In this document: positions 1 through 9,205 of the stretch, piece after piece
Numbering within the stretch: position 1 is the first letter of the stretch
Layout of the letters: every line of letters begins with the position of its first letter
NCBI RefSeq assembly: GCF_000485595.1
Contig: NW_014577227.1
Span: 356,489 to 376,742 of the forward strand
DNA from: Priapulus caudatus
Lineage: Eukaryota > Priapulida > Priapulimorpha > Priapulimorphida > Priapulidae
DNA: 20,254 nt
Reading direction: 5' to 3'
Program-made: the position numbers and the translations under genes
The notes under the pieces: generated by a model
What the model saw: the letters and a program-made list of their open reading frames with translations, nothing else
What the model was told of the DNA's origin: nothing
The model's database searches: none

Positions 1-300
1 GCTAGGTGCTATCACAGCTAGCACTTCTCTACGCACGCACGATGACAGCACAGCGCTATCACAGCTAGCACTCTCTACGCACGCACGATGACAGCACTCT
101 ACGCACGCACGATGACAGCACAGCTAGGTGCTATCACAGCTAGCACTCTCCTCTACGCACGCACGATGACAGCACAGCTAGGTGTCTAACAACAGCGCTC
201 TCTTCTAACTACGAACTTCTCGCCTCTCTTCTACTACGTCTAACACGACGATAGCACAGCGTTACGTCAGCACACTCTACCAACGTGATGATAGCATAGT
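1..300. repeat. Degenerate tandem repeat
   Basis: Imperfect units built from GCTAGGTGCTATCACAGC and CTCTACGCACGCACGATGAC alternate for about 200 bases and then decay. This lies in the intron after the catalytic-cysteine exon. I see no exon here or anywhere in 1-988. Confidence 0.8.
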
Positions 301-459
301 GTTATTAGAACCCCCTCCCCCATCCTCCTACTGACACACGACGATAGTGGTGTGTTATCTCTGCATCATCTCACTCCTTAACCTTAACATCAGGTTGCGC
401 GCCATCGCCCTCTGTACCACCAAATGAGCACGGCATTGCACGACGTTGCACTTGACGAT

Positions 460-905
460 ATGCTAGAGTTTTACTACGTTGCACTTCGCTTGCACATGAC
501 AAAATTCTAGAGTTTTGCTACGTTGCACTTCGCTTGCACGTGACGAATTTCTAGAGTTTTGCTACGTTGCACTGCGCTTGCACGTGACGAAATTGTTTTG
601 CTACGTTGCACTTCGCTTGCTCGTGACGAAATTCTAGAGTTTTGCTATACGTTGCATTGCGCTTGCACGTGACGAAATTCTAGAGTTTTGCTACGTTGCA
701 CTGCGCTTGCACGAGACGAAATTCTAGAGTTTTGCTACGTTGCACTTCGCTTGCACGTGACGAAATTCTAGAGTTTTGCTACGTTGCACTTCGCTTGCAC
801 GTGACGAAATTCTAGAGTTTTGCTACGTTGCACTTTGCTTGCACGTGACGAAATTCTAGAGTTTTGCTACGAAATTCTAGAATTTTGCTACGTTTCACTT
901 GCATG
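460..905. repeat. 44-bp minisatellite
   Basis: About ten copies of a 44-bp unit containing CGTTGCACTTCGCTTGCACG, then TGACGAAATTCTAGAG and TTTTGCTA, with occasional deletions of the middle part. It is intronic, between the exon at 989-1149 and the unseen exon that completes the HCS motif. The short open frames inside it follow the repeat and are not genes. Confidence 0.9.
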
Positions 906-988
906 TGACGAAATTGTTTTGCTCCGTAAAGTCTGCGCCCCCTTTCGGGGGCACCCCGATGGCGGCGATGTCTTTCGCTCGTGCGTAC

Positions 989-1149
989 CTGCAGTGTACG
1001 ATGATGGGGCCAGCAGCATTGGCAAGCTGGTCGCTGCGCACCTCCTCGAGCATGCGGAGTAACGGCTGCGGGTCGGCGGGCACGCCGTGGTCCGGCCAGG
1101 CCGTGAAGTGAAACTGCTTGACCTCCTTCGCAACAGCCTTGGGCAGAAA
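989..1149 (-). CDS. RPTP exon 23: PTP domain, WPD loop to catalytic Cys
   Basis: This is the core of catalytic domain D1. The frame begins [12 protein letters not shown] and runs into [11 protein letters not shown], the WPD loop carrying the general-acid aspartate. It ends in GPIIVHC, the start of the P-loop signature HCSxGxGRT. The exon stops two bases into the next codon (AG before a GTACGC donor), so the serine after the catalytic cysteine is completed by an exon outside the window. The acceptor is TTTACACAG and the start phase is 0, matching the end of the exon at 2106-2222. Both catalytic residues visible here are intact, so nothing suggests a dead domain. Confidence is high because the motif is diagnostic and both boundaries fit. 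Confidence 0.95.
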
Positions 1150-1184
1150 CTGTGTAAAGAGTTTTGACTCTTTACTCTCTCGGC

Positions 1185-1229
1185 GCTTACTCTCTCTGTC
1201 TCTCTCTGTCTCTCTTGCTCTCTCAATAG

Positions 1230-1311
<82 letters not shown>

Positions 1312-1325
1312 AGACTCTTTACTCT
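1185..1325. repeat. (CT)n microsatellite
   Basis: A CT-rich run with a C homopolymer and scattered GT/GA interruptions. On the gene strand it is (AG)n and lies 5' of the acceptor of the exon at 989-1149. Confidence 0.9.
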
Positions 1326-1754
1326 CTCAGGGGTGGGACAGCAAGATTAGTTTCAGGCGTTAATACCGAACAAACCCGATGCTCTATGATTTTAGGGAAG
1401 TGGCACAAGGCACGCGCGTGAGCAAGAGACATCGAAATACGTAAAACCACATGCAGTATGTGCGTGTATAAGAGTCCTAGGAATACGTAACAGGCACGTG
1501 GTATAAAAATACGTAAGAGACAGCAATATGTAACAGGCACGTGGTATGAGGGTGTGTAAGATACTGCAATAAATAACACGGTATTAGTAGGGTTTGTAAA
1601 AGTCCCGGAAACTTAGCATGTCTTGTGTTTCCACATTTGACCAATAACAATAACACATTCACTGTACTGAGGATACAGGCGGGATTACTGTCTGAAAGAC
1701 AATAAAATGTGTTTTGAGAGTCCTGGGACAGTTATGGAAAATTGTTTGTCTAAA

Positions 1755-1980
1755 AGCTTGGTTTACACTACCGACTTTATGTTGGCGAATTGGCGAGTTG
1801 GACCAACTTCCCAATTCGCCAACTCCGAGTAGGCGAAAATAGAACATGTTCTAATCTCCCAATTAGTTGCTATCGATCGGTTGGTCGCGCAACTTTTGCG
1901 TTTACACTGCCGATTGTTGGTTGGGAAGTTGGTTCAATTCACCAATTCGCCAACACAAGGTCGGTAGTGTAAACCCAGCT
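1755..1980. mobile_element. MITE-like element with ~60-bp imperfect terminal inverted repeats
   Basis: The left end reads AGCTTGGTTTACACTACCGA and the reverse complement of the right end reads AGCTGGGTTTACACTACCGA. The match continues through TGTTGGCGAATTGG and ACCAACTTCCCAA, with mismatches and a small shift. The element has no coding capacity, so it is probably a non-autonomous DNA transposon. I could not define a target duplication or a superfamily. The rest of the 1326-2105 intron shows only dispersed short similarities, such as GTAACAGGCACGTGGTAT twice near 1490-1545. Confidence 0.75.
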
Positions 1981-2105
1981 AGGTGTTCAACCCCGTATTA
2001 CTATTAGGTTAAGTAAGATACACAGTAATACATAATGTGGACGTGGTCGTATGGCAAGTAAGAGACATGTAGTGACTGAGTGACTGAGTGTGACGGAGCA
2101 CTCAC

Positions 2106-2222
2106 CGCCTTGATGGTAAACGTGCGAACGATGTAATGACCCATGTCCTTCACGGAGCTTGACCGCACTTCGATTTCTTTATAGACGTCGGATTTGTCTG
2201 GCCAATACTTTTCACACTTCTC
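2106..2222 (-). CDS. RPTP exon 22: PTP domain, KCxxYWP segment
   Basis: Thirty-nine codons in phase 0 at both ends. The translation starts EKCEKYWPD, the conserved KCxxYWP motif of tyrosine phosphatases, and ends GHYIVRTFTIKA, the beta-strand pair before the WPD loop. The acceptor is AATGTAG and the donor is GTGAGT. It follows the GC-donor exon at 2742-2876 and joins in frame to 989-1149. The motif and boundaries leave little doubt. Confidence 0.95.
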
Positions 2223-2735
2223 CTACATTGTCAATGAAACGTGACATACCACCAATGAAATGTGACACAGCGTAATGCAATATACTAATGGATCGTAACA
2301 TATATATTAATGTAACACGCTACACGTGTGCAACATGACATATACCGGCATAATAAATCATCCTACACGTAGTAACAAAAATGCACGAGACTGTATGCAC
2401 AATATCTTGTATGCGTATGACCATGTTTCATTAGTATAACATTTCTACACATGAATATGCGCCAGTGCAACATTTCTGTTATAACAGTGCGCTGCGTAGT
2501 AATAACGCATCGCTATAACGTTCCAGAATATTCTTACAAGGTTACATAATATATATTGAATACAGATGGTATTATCTGTATTCTCTATCTATGGTTACAT
2601 CGCGTGTGCTAAGATAACGTGCCAAAACCATGCTACAGAAAACGCAATCATCCTACCATCCTGCACATTCTGCCCCCCCCCCCCCACACACACATCTATC
2701 CTCTTCCTCAACACACATCCGTACATCATCTGATT

Positions 2736-2745
2736 ACTTGCCTTT
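2736..2745 (-). promoter_or_regulatory. Non-canonical GC-AG 5' splice site
   Basis: On the gene strand the exon ends AAAG and the intron begins GCAAGT. This is the consensus of the minor GC-AG class, where the weak GC is compensated by a perfect match to U1 at surrounding positions. The choice is supported by protein conservation across the junction (LVERGK then EKCEKYWPD) and by phase. Confidence 0.8.
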
Positions 2746-2876
2746 CCTCTCTCTACCAGGTTGGAGAGCATCACCACCGTACTGCTGCACTCCTGCCACA
2801 CCATCTCCCAGAACATGTCAAACGTGCGCATGGTGGGACCCTGTGTTGCAATGAACTGTCGTGGCTGCTTGTAACC
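2742..2876 (-). CDS. RPTP exon 21: PTP domain, FIATQGP segment
   Basis: Forty-five codons in phase 0 at both ends. The translation begins GYKQPRQFIATQGP, the highly conserved Q-loop-side motif, followed by FWEMVWQE (PTP motif FWRMVWE) and VVMLSNLVERGK. The acceptor is GTTTCAG. The family pattern NLVExGR-x-KC requires the exon to run to GGAAAG, where the intron starts GCAAGT instead of GT. A GT donor 15 bases earlier (after AACCTG) would also keep frame but would delete the conserved VERGK. I therefore prefer the GC-AG reading. Confidence 0.93.
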
Positions 2877-2919
2877 CTGAAACGCAGCACGACATTCGTC
2901 CGAGGACGGACAGCATAAC

Positions 2920-3300
2920 AGGAGTGCGATCGAGATCGAGATCTTATATGAAACCAATATCTTGATTGAAACTAGGATCCAAACCGAAAACGGGATCCTT
3001 GCAAAAATAAGATTTCCCAGTAAAACTGATATCACAGTCGAATCAGGGATGCAACCCGAATCCGGTATCCTACTCTAAACTGGGATCGTGAACGATCCAT
3101 TCGTGACTGGAACTTCAATCCATCTCGAAATCGGAATTCCGAGAGAATCCGACACCCGATCTGTAATGGAGATCCTCACCAAAACTATGATAAGAATCAA
3201 GTGCGGGTTCACAACCAAAATCCAGATCGCAGCCAAAACTGGCGGTCCCCGATCGACATTTCCCCGGCGAATTAAATGTTTCAAAGGGTTTTAGGTACAA
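2920..3300. repeat. Highly degenerate short-period repeat
   Basis: The intron between exons 20 and 21 contains many near-copies of a short phrase such as GAAACTAGGATCCAAACCG, ACCGAAAACGGGATCC and AACCCGAATCCGGTATCC at roughly 20-base spacing. It looks like an old, diverged minisatellite. The open frames on either strand here show no protein similarity that I recognise. Confidence 0.45.
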
Positions 3301-3378
3301 CATGGTCGAATCATGAAGACCTAGGTGTGGTGGGCACCGGGGTAGCATCTAATGGCATTGCCAAACGCATGGACTCAC

Positions 3379-3461
3379 CGATATGTAGTTTGCGTTGATG
3401 TAGTCGATGTGTAAGGTGTCATCATCAACGATCGGGTGCAAGATGACACGTGAGTGATCAT
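3379..3461 (-). CDS. RPTP exon 20: PTP domain, YDHSRV and INANYI motifs
   Basis: The exon encodes DHSRVILHPIVDDD then TLHIDYINANYIS. These are the pTyr-loop end and the DYINANYI motif universal in PTP domains. It starts with two bases (AT) that complete a Tyr codon begun by the T at the end of the exon at 3840-3921, giving AYDHSRV. It ends in phase 0 at a GTGAGT donor. The acceptor is CATGCAG. The intron to the next exon holds the (CA)n tract. Confidence 0.95.
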
Positions 3462-3564
3462 CTGCATGTGAAAACAACAAGAAGGTTCTCTGTTTGTAAA
3501 AGCTGGGGTACATCTACATGTCTGGGCAATAATGGCTATATCATGGCTTGATGGCATACGATGG

Positions 3565-3627
3565 GCACGCACGCACGCACACGCGCGCGAGCACAAACAC
3601 ACATATACGCATACACACACAAACGTG

Positions 3628-3692
<65 letters not shown>
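3565..3692. repeat. (CA)n microsatellite
   Basis: A mixed CA/CG run followed by an uninterrupted CA tract from about 3631 to 3692. On the gene strand it is (TG)n inside the intron between exons 19 and 20. Confidence 0.97.
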
Positions 3693-3695
<3 letters not shown>

Positions 3696-3839
3696 CCATA
3701 CCTATCCATCATATAATTCCCATAACTTGCAGGCACTCTTAGGTGGAAATCACCGAGAAGCTAGTAAATAAGGAAAGGTTGGATTTCCAAATGAGAATCA
3801 GGTATCTATCTTTTATAGTCTTATTTTCGCTTCACGTAC

Positions 3840-3921
3840 ATGCAACGATGTTGGCATAACGGTTGCACCACCGATGCTGCGACGCTTCCTTCCACGTGTA
3901 CACTTGACCGTACGGGACAGC
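3840..3921 (-). CDS. RPTP exon 19: PTP domain start, NRY motif
   Basis: The exon encodes AVPYGQVYTWKEASQ then HRWCNRYANIVA, leading into the pTyr-recognition loop. The length is 82 bases, with phase 0 at the start (acceptor TTTTGTAG) and one base left over at the donor GTACGT. This matches the neighbouring exon exactly. The family consensus is NKxKNRY. Here the basic run is replaced by WCNRY, so the usual lysine is a cysteine, while the arginine and tyrosine are kept. The function is probably preserved, but this part of the domain is divergent. Confidence 0.9.
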
Positions 3922-4238
3922 CTACAAAAGGAAAGGCACGTGAATGCTGTTCTTGCTGAAAGAAATCACGCCACCAGGTGGTGCACCGGGTGATTCTCAT
4001 TCGGAGATTCTTAACCTTATACAAGTAATCTGTTACCTAACCTTCCACGTGCACCTAATTAATTGATCTTCCACAGGTCATCAATAAGATGGTGTGTGCC
4101 AGGTAATAAATCACCCATGACTAACGTATAAGTCAATAATATTAAGTAAGTAAGTCATAACGTATAATCAATAATCAATACTTTAATTGAGGTCAATTGC
4201 TTATCTGCTATCAGTATGTTATCTATGATGGTACCTAC

Positions 4239-4369
4239 ATCGTATTCCTGTTGCAGGGCCCCTGTAGCCTTGCTGGCTAGCACATAGTCTAGCAAGTCCT
4301 CCACTTTAATAGGATTCATCGGCCGGCACCAGGGAGCGTCGGCAGGTGGTCGTTCTAAGGTGGCGATGG
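4239..4369 (-). CDS. RPTP exon 18: juxtamembrane segment before PTP D1
   Basis: The translation includes IATLERPPADAPWC, then RPMNPIKVEDLLDYVLAS and LQQEYD. The P-I-x-V-x-D-L-x-x-Y pattern followed by an acidic EY/EF is the standard helical lead-in (wedge region) of receptor PTP D1 domains. The acceptor is TTCACAG, the first two bases (CC) complete a codon begun in the exon at 4563-4762, and the donor is GTAGGT in phase 0. The exon length is 131 bases. Confidence 0.92.
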
Positions 4370-4562
4370 CTGTGAATAAAAGCAGCACAATACTCCATTT
4401 AGTTGCGGAATTTTCTAGTCGGGGGTTTCGTCTCACTTCGATAGCAGGTATACGCGAATGCCGTGTGTGTAATGTATCACAAAACCTACTATGCCAATGA
4501 CCTTACACAAAAACACATTCACAGGGAAAACCTCTCTTCTGGAGGGCACACCGCTGCCTTAC

Positions 4563-4762
4563 CTGGCTTTGCATCGCTATACGTAGCTGCAACTGGCAAG
4601 TGGAGACGACCGGTTTCTGCAGCTACTGGTAAAGGCACTGCAGCCATGGGTATTTCTGCATTAGACTCGTTCACAGACCTCTCTTCGTCAAGTCTCGTCC
4701 GGTTACTCTTCCGTCTTTGCTGACCTTTTTGAGACCGTCTGGTCAAAAGTCCAGGATGTCGT
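4563..4762 (-). CDS. RPTP exon 17: basic cytosolic stop-transfer and linker
   Basis: This exon follows the membrane span directly. The frame opens with the split Arg codon shared with the exon at 5936-6075, giving RRHPGLLTRRSQKGQQRRK. This is a strongly basic stop-transfer region consistent with the cytosolic side. An acidic/Asn stretch and a Val/Ala/Pro-rich linker follow, ending YSDAKP. The acceptor has a good pyrimidine tract (TTCTTTCTAAAGCAG), the donor is GTAAGG, and the length is 200 bases. Both phases fit the neighbours. Low-complexity composition makes homology weak, so the call rests on position, frame and charge. Confidence 0.87.
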
Positions 4763-4969
4763 CTGCTTTAGAAAGAAGCCAATCATTCATAACCTACATG
4801 TGCTGTGCTCTGGCGGCTTCTAGAACCATAATGTTTTCTTCATTTTATAGGAACATTGTGTCACATGCACGTTTCGGTAATAGTAATATAGCAAACGTAT
4901 CTACAGAGATGATGAGATGGCAGCTAGCCCGCATAAAGGCCACTTATGTAACTCACCGATAGCTCACAG

Positions 4970-5905
4970 ATCTATCTGACTATGGCCATTGCTACACACT
5001 GACTTACCCCTTGCCGTAGTAACTTCTGCATGCTGATTTACCCCTGCCCGTGGTCACTGCTACACACTGGTTTACCCCTGCCCATGGTCACTGCTACACA
5101 CTGGTTTACCCCTGCCAATGGTCACTGCTGCACACTGACTTACCCTTAGCCGTGGTCACTGCTACACACTGACATACCCCTGCCCATGGTCACTGCTACA
5201 CACCTACCCCTGCTCGTGTCCCTGCTGCACACTGACTTACCCCGGCCCATGTCACTGCTACACACTGCCAAATGCTAAGCCATGGTCACTGCTACACACT
5301 AATTTACCCTTGTCCATGTCACTGCTACACACTGACTTACCCCTGCCAATGGTCACTGCTGCACACTGACTTACCCCTGCCCATGGTCACTGCTGCACAC
5401 TGACTTACCTGCCCATGGTCACTGCTACATACTGATTTACCTGTCCATGGTTACTGCCACACACTGGCCTACCCCTAACCGTGGTCCCTGCCAAACACTG
5501 GCCTACCCCTAACCGTGGTCCCTGCCACACACTGGCCTAACCTTAACCGTGGGCACTGCTGTACACTAGCCTACCCCTAACCGTGGGCACGGCTGTACAC
5601 TGGCCTAACCCTAGCCGTGATCACTGCTACATACTGCCCTAGCCTTAGCCGTGGCCACTGCTACACACTGGTTTACCCCTATCCGTGGTCACTGTCGCAC
5701 ACTGGCCTACCCCTAGCCCTGCCCTAGCCTTAGTTAGCCGCGGTCACTGCCACACACGGGCATACCCATAACCGTGATCATTGCTATACACTGATTTATG
5801 CCTGCCCACGTCACTGCTACACACTGCCCTACCCGTGGTCACTGCTAAACACTGATCCCTAACTATGGTCATTGGTACACCTGATCTACTCCTGCCTATG
5901 TATTG
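4970..5905. repeat. ~34-bp minisatellite array, about 900 bp
   Basis: More than twenty diverged copies of a unit containing CACTGCTACACACTGGTTTA, then CCCCTGCCCATGGT. The spacing is mostly 34 bases with indels. It fills the intron between the transmembrane exon and the juxtamembrane exon. No gene is visible in this stretch. Confidence 0.93.
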
Positions 5906-5935
5906 TTGACTTATTATAAAATTAACGTGTAATAC

Positions 5936-6075
5936 CTGATAACAAAGATGGCGAGGACAACCAGCACAGCAATAGCAACGGCTGTGCTTACAATGGCAGC
6001 GATAGCTCCAGATCTTGTCTCCCCTGGATCTGTGATGGCTTCATAAAAGCGAGAGAATGTCCTTGTGTGAATAAA
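5936..6075 (-). CDS. RPTP exon 16: transmembrane segment
   Basis: The frame reads FIHTRTFSRFYEAITDPGE, then a ~24-residue hydrophobic helix from GAIAAIVSTAV to VLAIFVI, then an arginine split at the AG/GTATTA donor. This is the single membrane pass joining the extracellular FN3 domains to the cytosolic PTP. The 3' boundary is secure because it completes AG+A with the next exon. The 5' boundary is tentative. I placed it after AATTCGAG because that acceptor gives the phase 0 required by the upstream exon, but its pyrimidine tract is poor. The frame stays open upstream for about 25 codons, so a longer exon or a small extra exon is possible. Confidence 0.8.
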
Positions 6076-6344
6076 CTCGAATTTTCCCACCACATTACAC
6101 CGAGGGCCCCAGGGGCCCCCGTTGTCAGAAGCATCGTAAATGGTAAAGTCTCATAAGTCTGATTCAAGAGTTGTTTGGAAACGAAAGAGTTACCTAGACT
6201 ACGCAAGTTGACTGGTTCGATTAGTAGGGCACTCGTTGAGTAATGCCATTCCTGTAAGGAACCAGAGCAGAATTATATATCACACACCATCTCACATTGT
6301 TAGGCTCTATATCAAACAATGTCACGTACTGTTAACCCCTATAT

Positions 6345-6527
6345 CAGTGGTTCTTAACATTTTTTGAGTCATGGACCCCTTTGAAAATCTAGTGAAAGTT
6401 ACGGACCCCACCCAGAAAAATGCACATAAGCACATATAAACACAATAAACACACTTATGGGCCTGGTCCCTGAAGCCCATCCACAGACCCCAAAGGGATC
6501 CAAGGTACCACAGGTTAAGAACCCCTG
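6345..6527. mobile_element. Non-autonomous hAT-type element (183 bp)
   Basis: The ends are CAGTGGTTCTTAAC and, in reverse complement, CAGGGGTTCTTAACC. These are terminal inverted repeats of the hAT (Charlie-like) kind, which begin CAGxGGTTCTTAA. The interior has GAGTCATGGACCCCTTTGA and, near the other end, ACAGACCCC. The 8-bp flanks (CCCTATAT and CCACTCTC) match only partly, so the target duplication is decayed or absent. It lies in the intron between the transmembrane and membrane-proximal exons and carries no gene. Confidence 0.8.
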
Positions 6528-6753
6528 CCACTCTCATCCCATACTGTACACTACGGTGTCTATATCACATCATATATCATAATCAGACAATATCACACAA
6601 GAATTCGATGTTTGGAACTTCACTGCGTTAGTGCATTAACGGGTTCATTAATTTTTTAACCTCGTTTTAGTTGCAGGATAACAATATATAGAGCGTTCAA
6701 TGTCACATGTTGTGTGGATAGCTGTCACAGACGTGATGAGCACAGTGACCTAC

Positions 6754-6917
6754 CCCGGAGAAGTTAGAGCCGATACCCATGTAGATCATGTAGCTTTGTC
6801 CGTTTTCGAGAGCGGCGTTCCAGAACGCGTCGTACGTTTTACCGTCTCCAACGACAAACTGCGTGTCTACCGCGATGCTCTCAGGCGGCAGCTGGGCAGC
6901 CACGTAGTACGATGTGT
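6754..6917 (-). CDS. RPTP exon 15: membrane-proximal FN3-like domain, C-terminal third
   Basis: The translation runs TSYYVAAQLPPESIAV, FVVGDGKTYDAFWN and ENGQSYMIYMGIGSNFSG. The VGDGKTY...N..L....SY.IY pattern is characteristic, from memory, of the membrane-proximal region of receptor PTPs related to the R2B group. It begins with AC, completing an Asn codon with the A of the exon at 7540-7706 and so creating an N-T-S glycosylation sequon. The donor GTAGGT leaves phase 0. A second GT three bases on is weaker. The acceptor CCACCGCAG sits directly at the end of a long trinucleotide repeat. Confidence 0.9.
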
Positions 6918-6924
6918 CTGCGGT

Positions 6925-7360
6925 GGTAGCAGTAGTAGTATAGTAGTAGTAGTGGTGGTGGCGGTGGTGGCGGTGGTGGTGGTGGTGGTGGTGGTGGTGG
7001 TGGTGGTGGTGGTGGTGGTGGTGGTTGTGGTCGTGGTGGTGGTTGTGATGGTGGTGGTCGTGGTGGTGGTGGTGGTGGTGGTGGTGGTGGTGGTGGTGGC
7101 GGCGGCGGCGGCGGTGGTGGTGGTGGTGTTGGTGGTGATGGTGTAATTGTGGTGGTGGTTGTGGTGGTGTTTGATGGAGCTAGTAGTAGTTGTGGTGGTG
7201 GCGGTGGCAGGAGCGGCAGGAGCGGTTGTGGTGGCATTTACAGTGGGGGTGATGGAAATATATTGATGAGGTCGTGGTGGGGTGGGGGGGGGGCAGTAGT
7301 GATGGTGAATGTAGTGAATGGGGCGGTTGTGTAGCAGTAGTAGTGGTGATGGTGGAAGGG
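6925..7360. repeat. (GGT)n / (CCA)n trinucleotide tract abutting a splice acceptor
   Basis: About 430 bases dominated by GGT with GTA, GAT, GGC and TGA variants. The core from about 6950 to 7130 is nearly pure. On the gene strand it is (CCA/CCT)n ending at the acceptor of the exon at 6754-6917, so the repeat itself forms the pyrimidine tract. The long poly-Val/poly-Thr/poly-Pro open frames are repeat artefacts. Confidence 0.95.
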
Positions 7361-7539
7361 GAGCTGGATAGGTTGTACAATATACAGAATAATGCCGGTG
7401 TCTAGGATTTTTGTTATCGTTTCTCTTTTGCAATGTGAATGTTAATATTAATTTTATAATTTTATAATCAGAATATTTTAGATTTAATTAACACGATCGT
7501 TTTCGTTAGTATAGTGGTTATTACGATCATTGTCATTAC

Positions 7540-7706
7540 TCAGAGCTTTGCTGGCGTTGAAATCAGGTAACAGACGTGAGTCGAACGCATACGGTCCTGG
7601 TTGCTGTCCGTCACCTACAACTTGGTTTGCTGGCTGCAGCCCTGTGCTCGGGATGGCATCTTGTTCTTCATGGTCGCTGATGCGTTCGACAATCACGTGA
7701 TAGGCG
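7540..7706 (-). CDS. RPTP exon 14: membrane-proximal FN3-like domain, middle
   Basis: The exon encodes AYHVIVERISDHEEQDAIP and, near the end, GPYAFDSRLLPDFNASKAL. The first base completes a Ser codon begun as AG in the exon at 8274-8376, giving GPVSAYHVIVER, the C strand of an FN3 fold. The last base A starts the Asn completed by the exon at 6754-6917. The acceptor is TTTTCGATCAG, the donor is GTAATG, and the length is 167 bases. The long insertion between strands (D...LLPDFNASK) is typical of the extended membrane-proximal FN3 of receptor PTPs. Confidence 0.9.
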
Positions 7707-7776
7707 CTGATCGAAAACAAACGGTCAACGATAAAAAATCAAACAATTAACAAATTGGTAATAATAAATAAATAAC

Positions 7777-7864
7777 GACGGTTTACATTGGAATGAAAAG
7801 AGATAACGGTCAGAGTAAATAATTAATGACGGCTTACATTGGAATGGCAAGAGATAACGGTCAG
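7777..7864. repeat. Two-copy direct repeat, 51-bp spacing
   Basis: A 37-base segment starting GACGGTTTACATTGGAATGA and ending AGATAACGGTCAG occurs at 7777-7813 and again, with two or three changes, at 7828-7864. Intronic. The remainder of 7865-8270 shows nothing I recognise. Confidence 0.9.
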
Positions 7865-8273
7865 TAGAGGAGGGTTGATCGCGAATATTCCGCATTTCAC
7901 AGATAATGATGCAGAGTGATTGACCAACAGTGAATAATAGAGGGGGGGGGGCATAAACAGCGATGAATATATAGTGCCGTGTCTAATAGCGGTAGGAAGC
8001 AATCTGAAGTCGATGTAAGTTGTCGCTTCATAAAAAATACTCCACGACGAGTACAGCCATTGCCACAATGGGTGCAGCTGTGCTTTGTAGGAGTGATCCT
8101 ACGTTAACCGGCGACCTTCTCATGTAGGCACTAGAAGGGGTAGGTAACAATCCTGGCTATGTGGATATTACTGTGGGGCTAATCTACGTGATGTGGGACT
8201 CTACCGGTGCTCGCACTGGCCGGGCAGAGTTAGCTGTTTATAGATGGCAGCAGTGTGCACACGCTAGGCTCAC

Positions 8274-8376
8274 CTAACGGGACCTGTATCCACCACGATG
8301 GGCGACAGTGCCACGCTGATTGTCGACGCCGTCACGAGGGGGCGCTGCGTCTTCGGCACAGTTTCAAGGTTCGGCG
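8274..8376 (-). CDS. RPTP exon 13: membrane-proximal FN3-like domain, N-terminal part
   Basis: The translation is APNLETVPKTQRPL then STISVALSPIVVDTGPV, the A to C strands of an FN3 domain. It starts with CG after a TTTCAG acceptor, completing an Ala codon with the G that ends the exon at 9531-9744. It ends AG before GTGAGC (phase 2), matched by the next exon. The length is 103 bases. The phase-1 entry marks a domain boundary. Confidence 0.9.
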
Positions 8377-8483
8377 CTGAAACGTTGAAGCAGGTTGAAG
8401 TGAGAGTTGTGTAATTACCTCCGCGTTGCAAACGGAGGTCATGCAATCGCTCGCGTGTGTGTGTTCGTGTGTGTGTGTAGCCA

Positions 8484-8655
8484 GCAGCGAGCCAGCTGTT
8501 ATACACACGCTCAACCGATCGATCGATTCAGCACCAGCTCGCCTTAGGGCGTTCAGTCAGCATCAGCTCGCCTTAGGGCGTCCAGTCAGCAGCAGCTCGC
8601 CTTAGGGCGCCCAGTCAGCAGCAGCCAGCAGCGAGCCAGCTGTTATATACATGTA
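8484..8655. repeat. Tandem repeat around CAGCTCGCCTTAGGGCG
   Basis: Three copies of a ~29-base unit with CAGCTCGCCTTAGGGCG lie at about 8535-8620. They are bracketed by two copies of CAGCAGCGAGCCAGCTGTTA, at about 8484 and 8625. It resembles a duplicated cassette with an internal expansion. Intronic. Confidence 0.85.
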
Positions 8656-8759
8656 TACATGTTACACGCTCGCGGAGGTATGCACTCTCCTTGAGTGCCC
8701 TCTCTCTAGTTCATTTGTGAAATTCAGACGAAATTCACAACGTATAGCGTCATAGCCCC

Positions 8760-9205
<446 letters not shown>

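Noticed and set aside
1-988. Exon continuing the PTP signature (AGxGRTG) or a second PTP domain
   Set aside because: I searched the minus strand for the continuation after HC(S) and found only tandem repeats. It must lie outside the window.
4463-4962. Plus-strand frames of 81-86 codons
   Set aside because: They overlap the minus-strand juxtamembrane exon and have no recognisable motif or splice support.
4970-5905. CRISPR-like array
   Set aside because: The spacing is regular, but units are contiguous and diverged with no unique spacers, and the window is eukaryotic. It is a minisatellite.
6700-7433. Long poly-Val, poly-Thr or poly-Pro open frames
   Set aside because: They are translations of the (GGT)n tract. 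The only real coding part is the exon at 6754-6917 on the minus strand.
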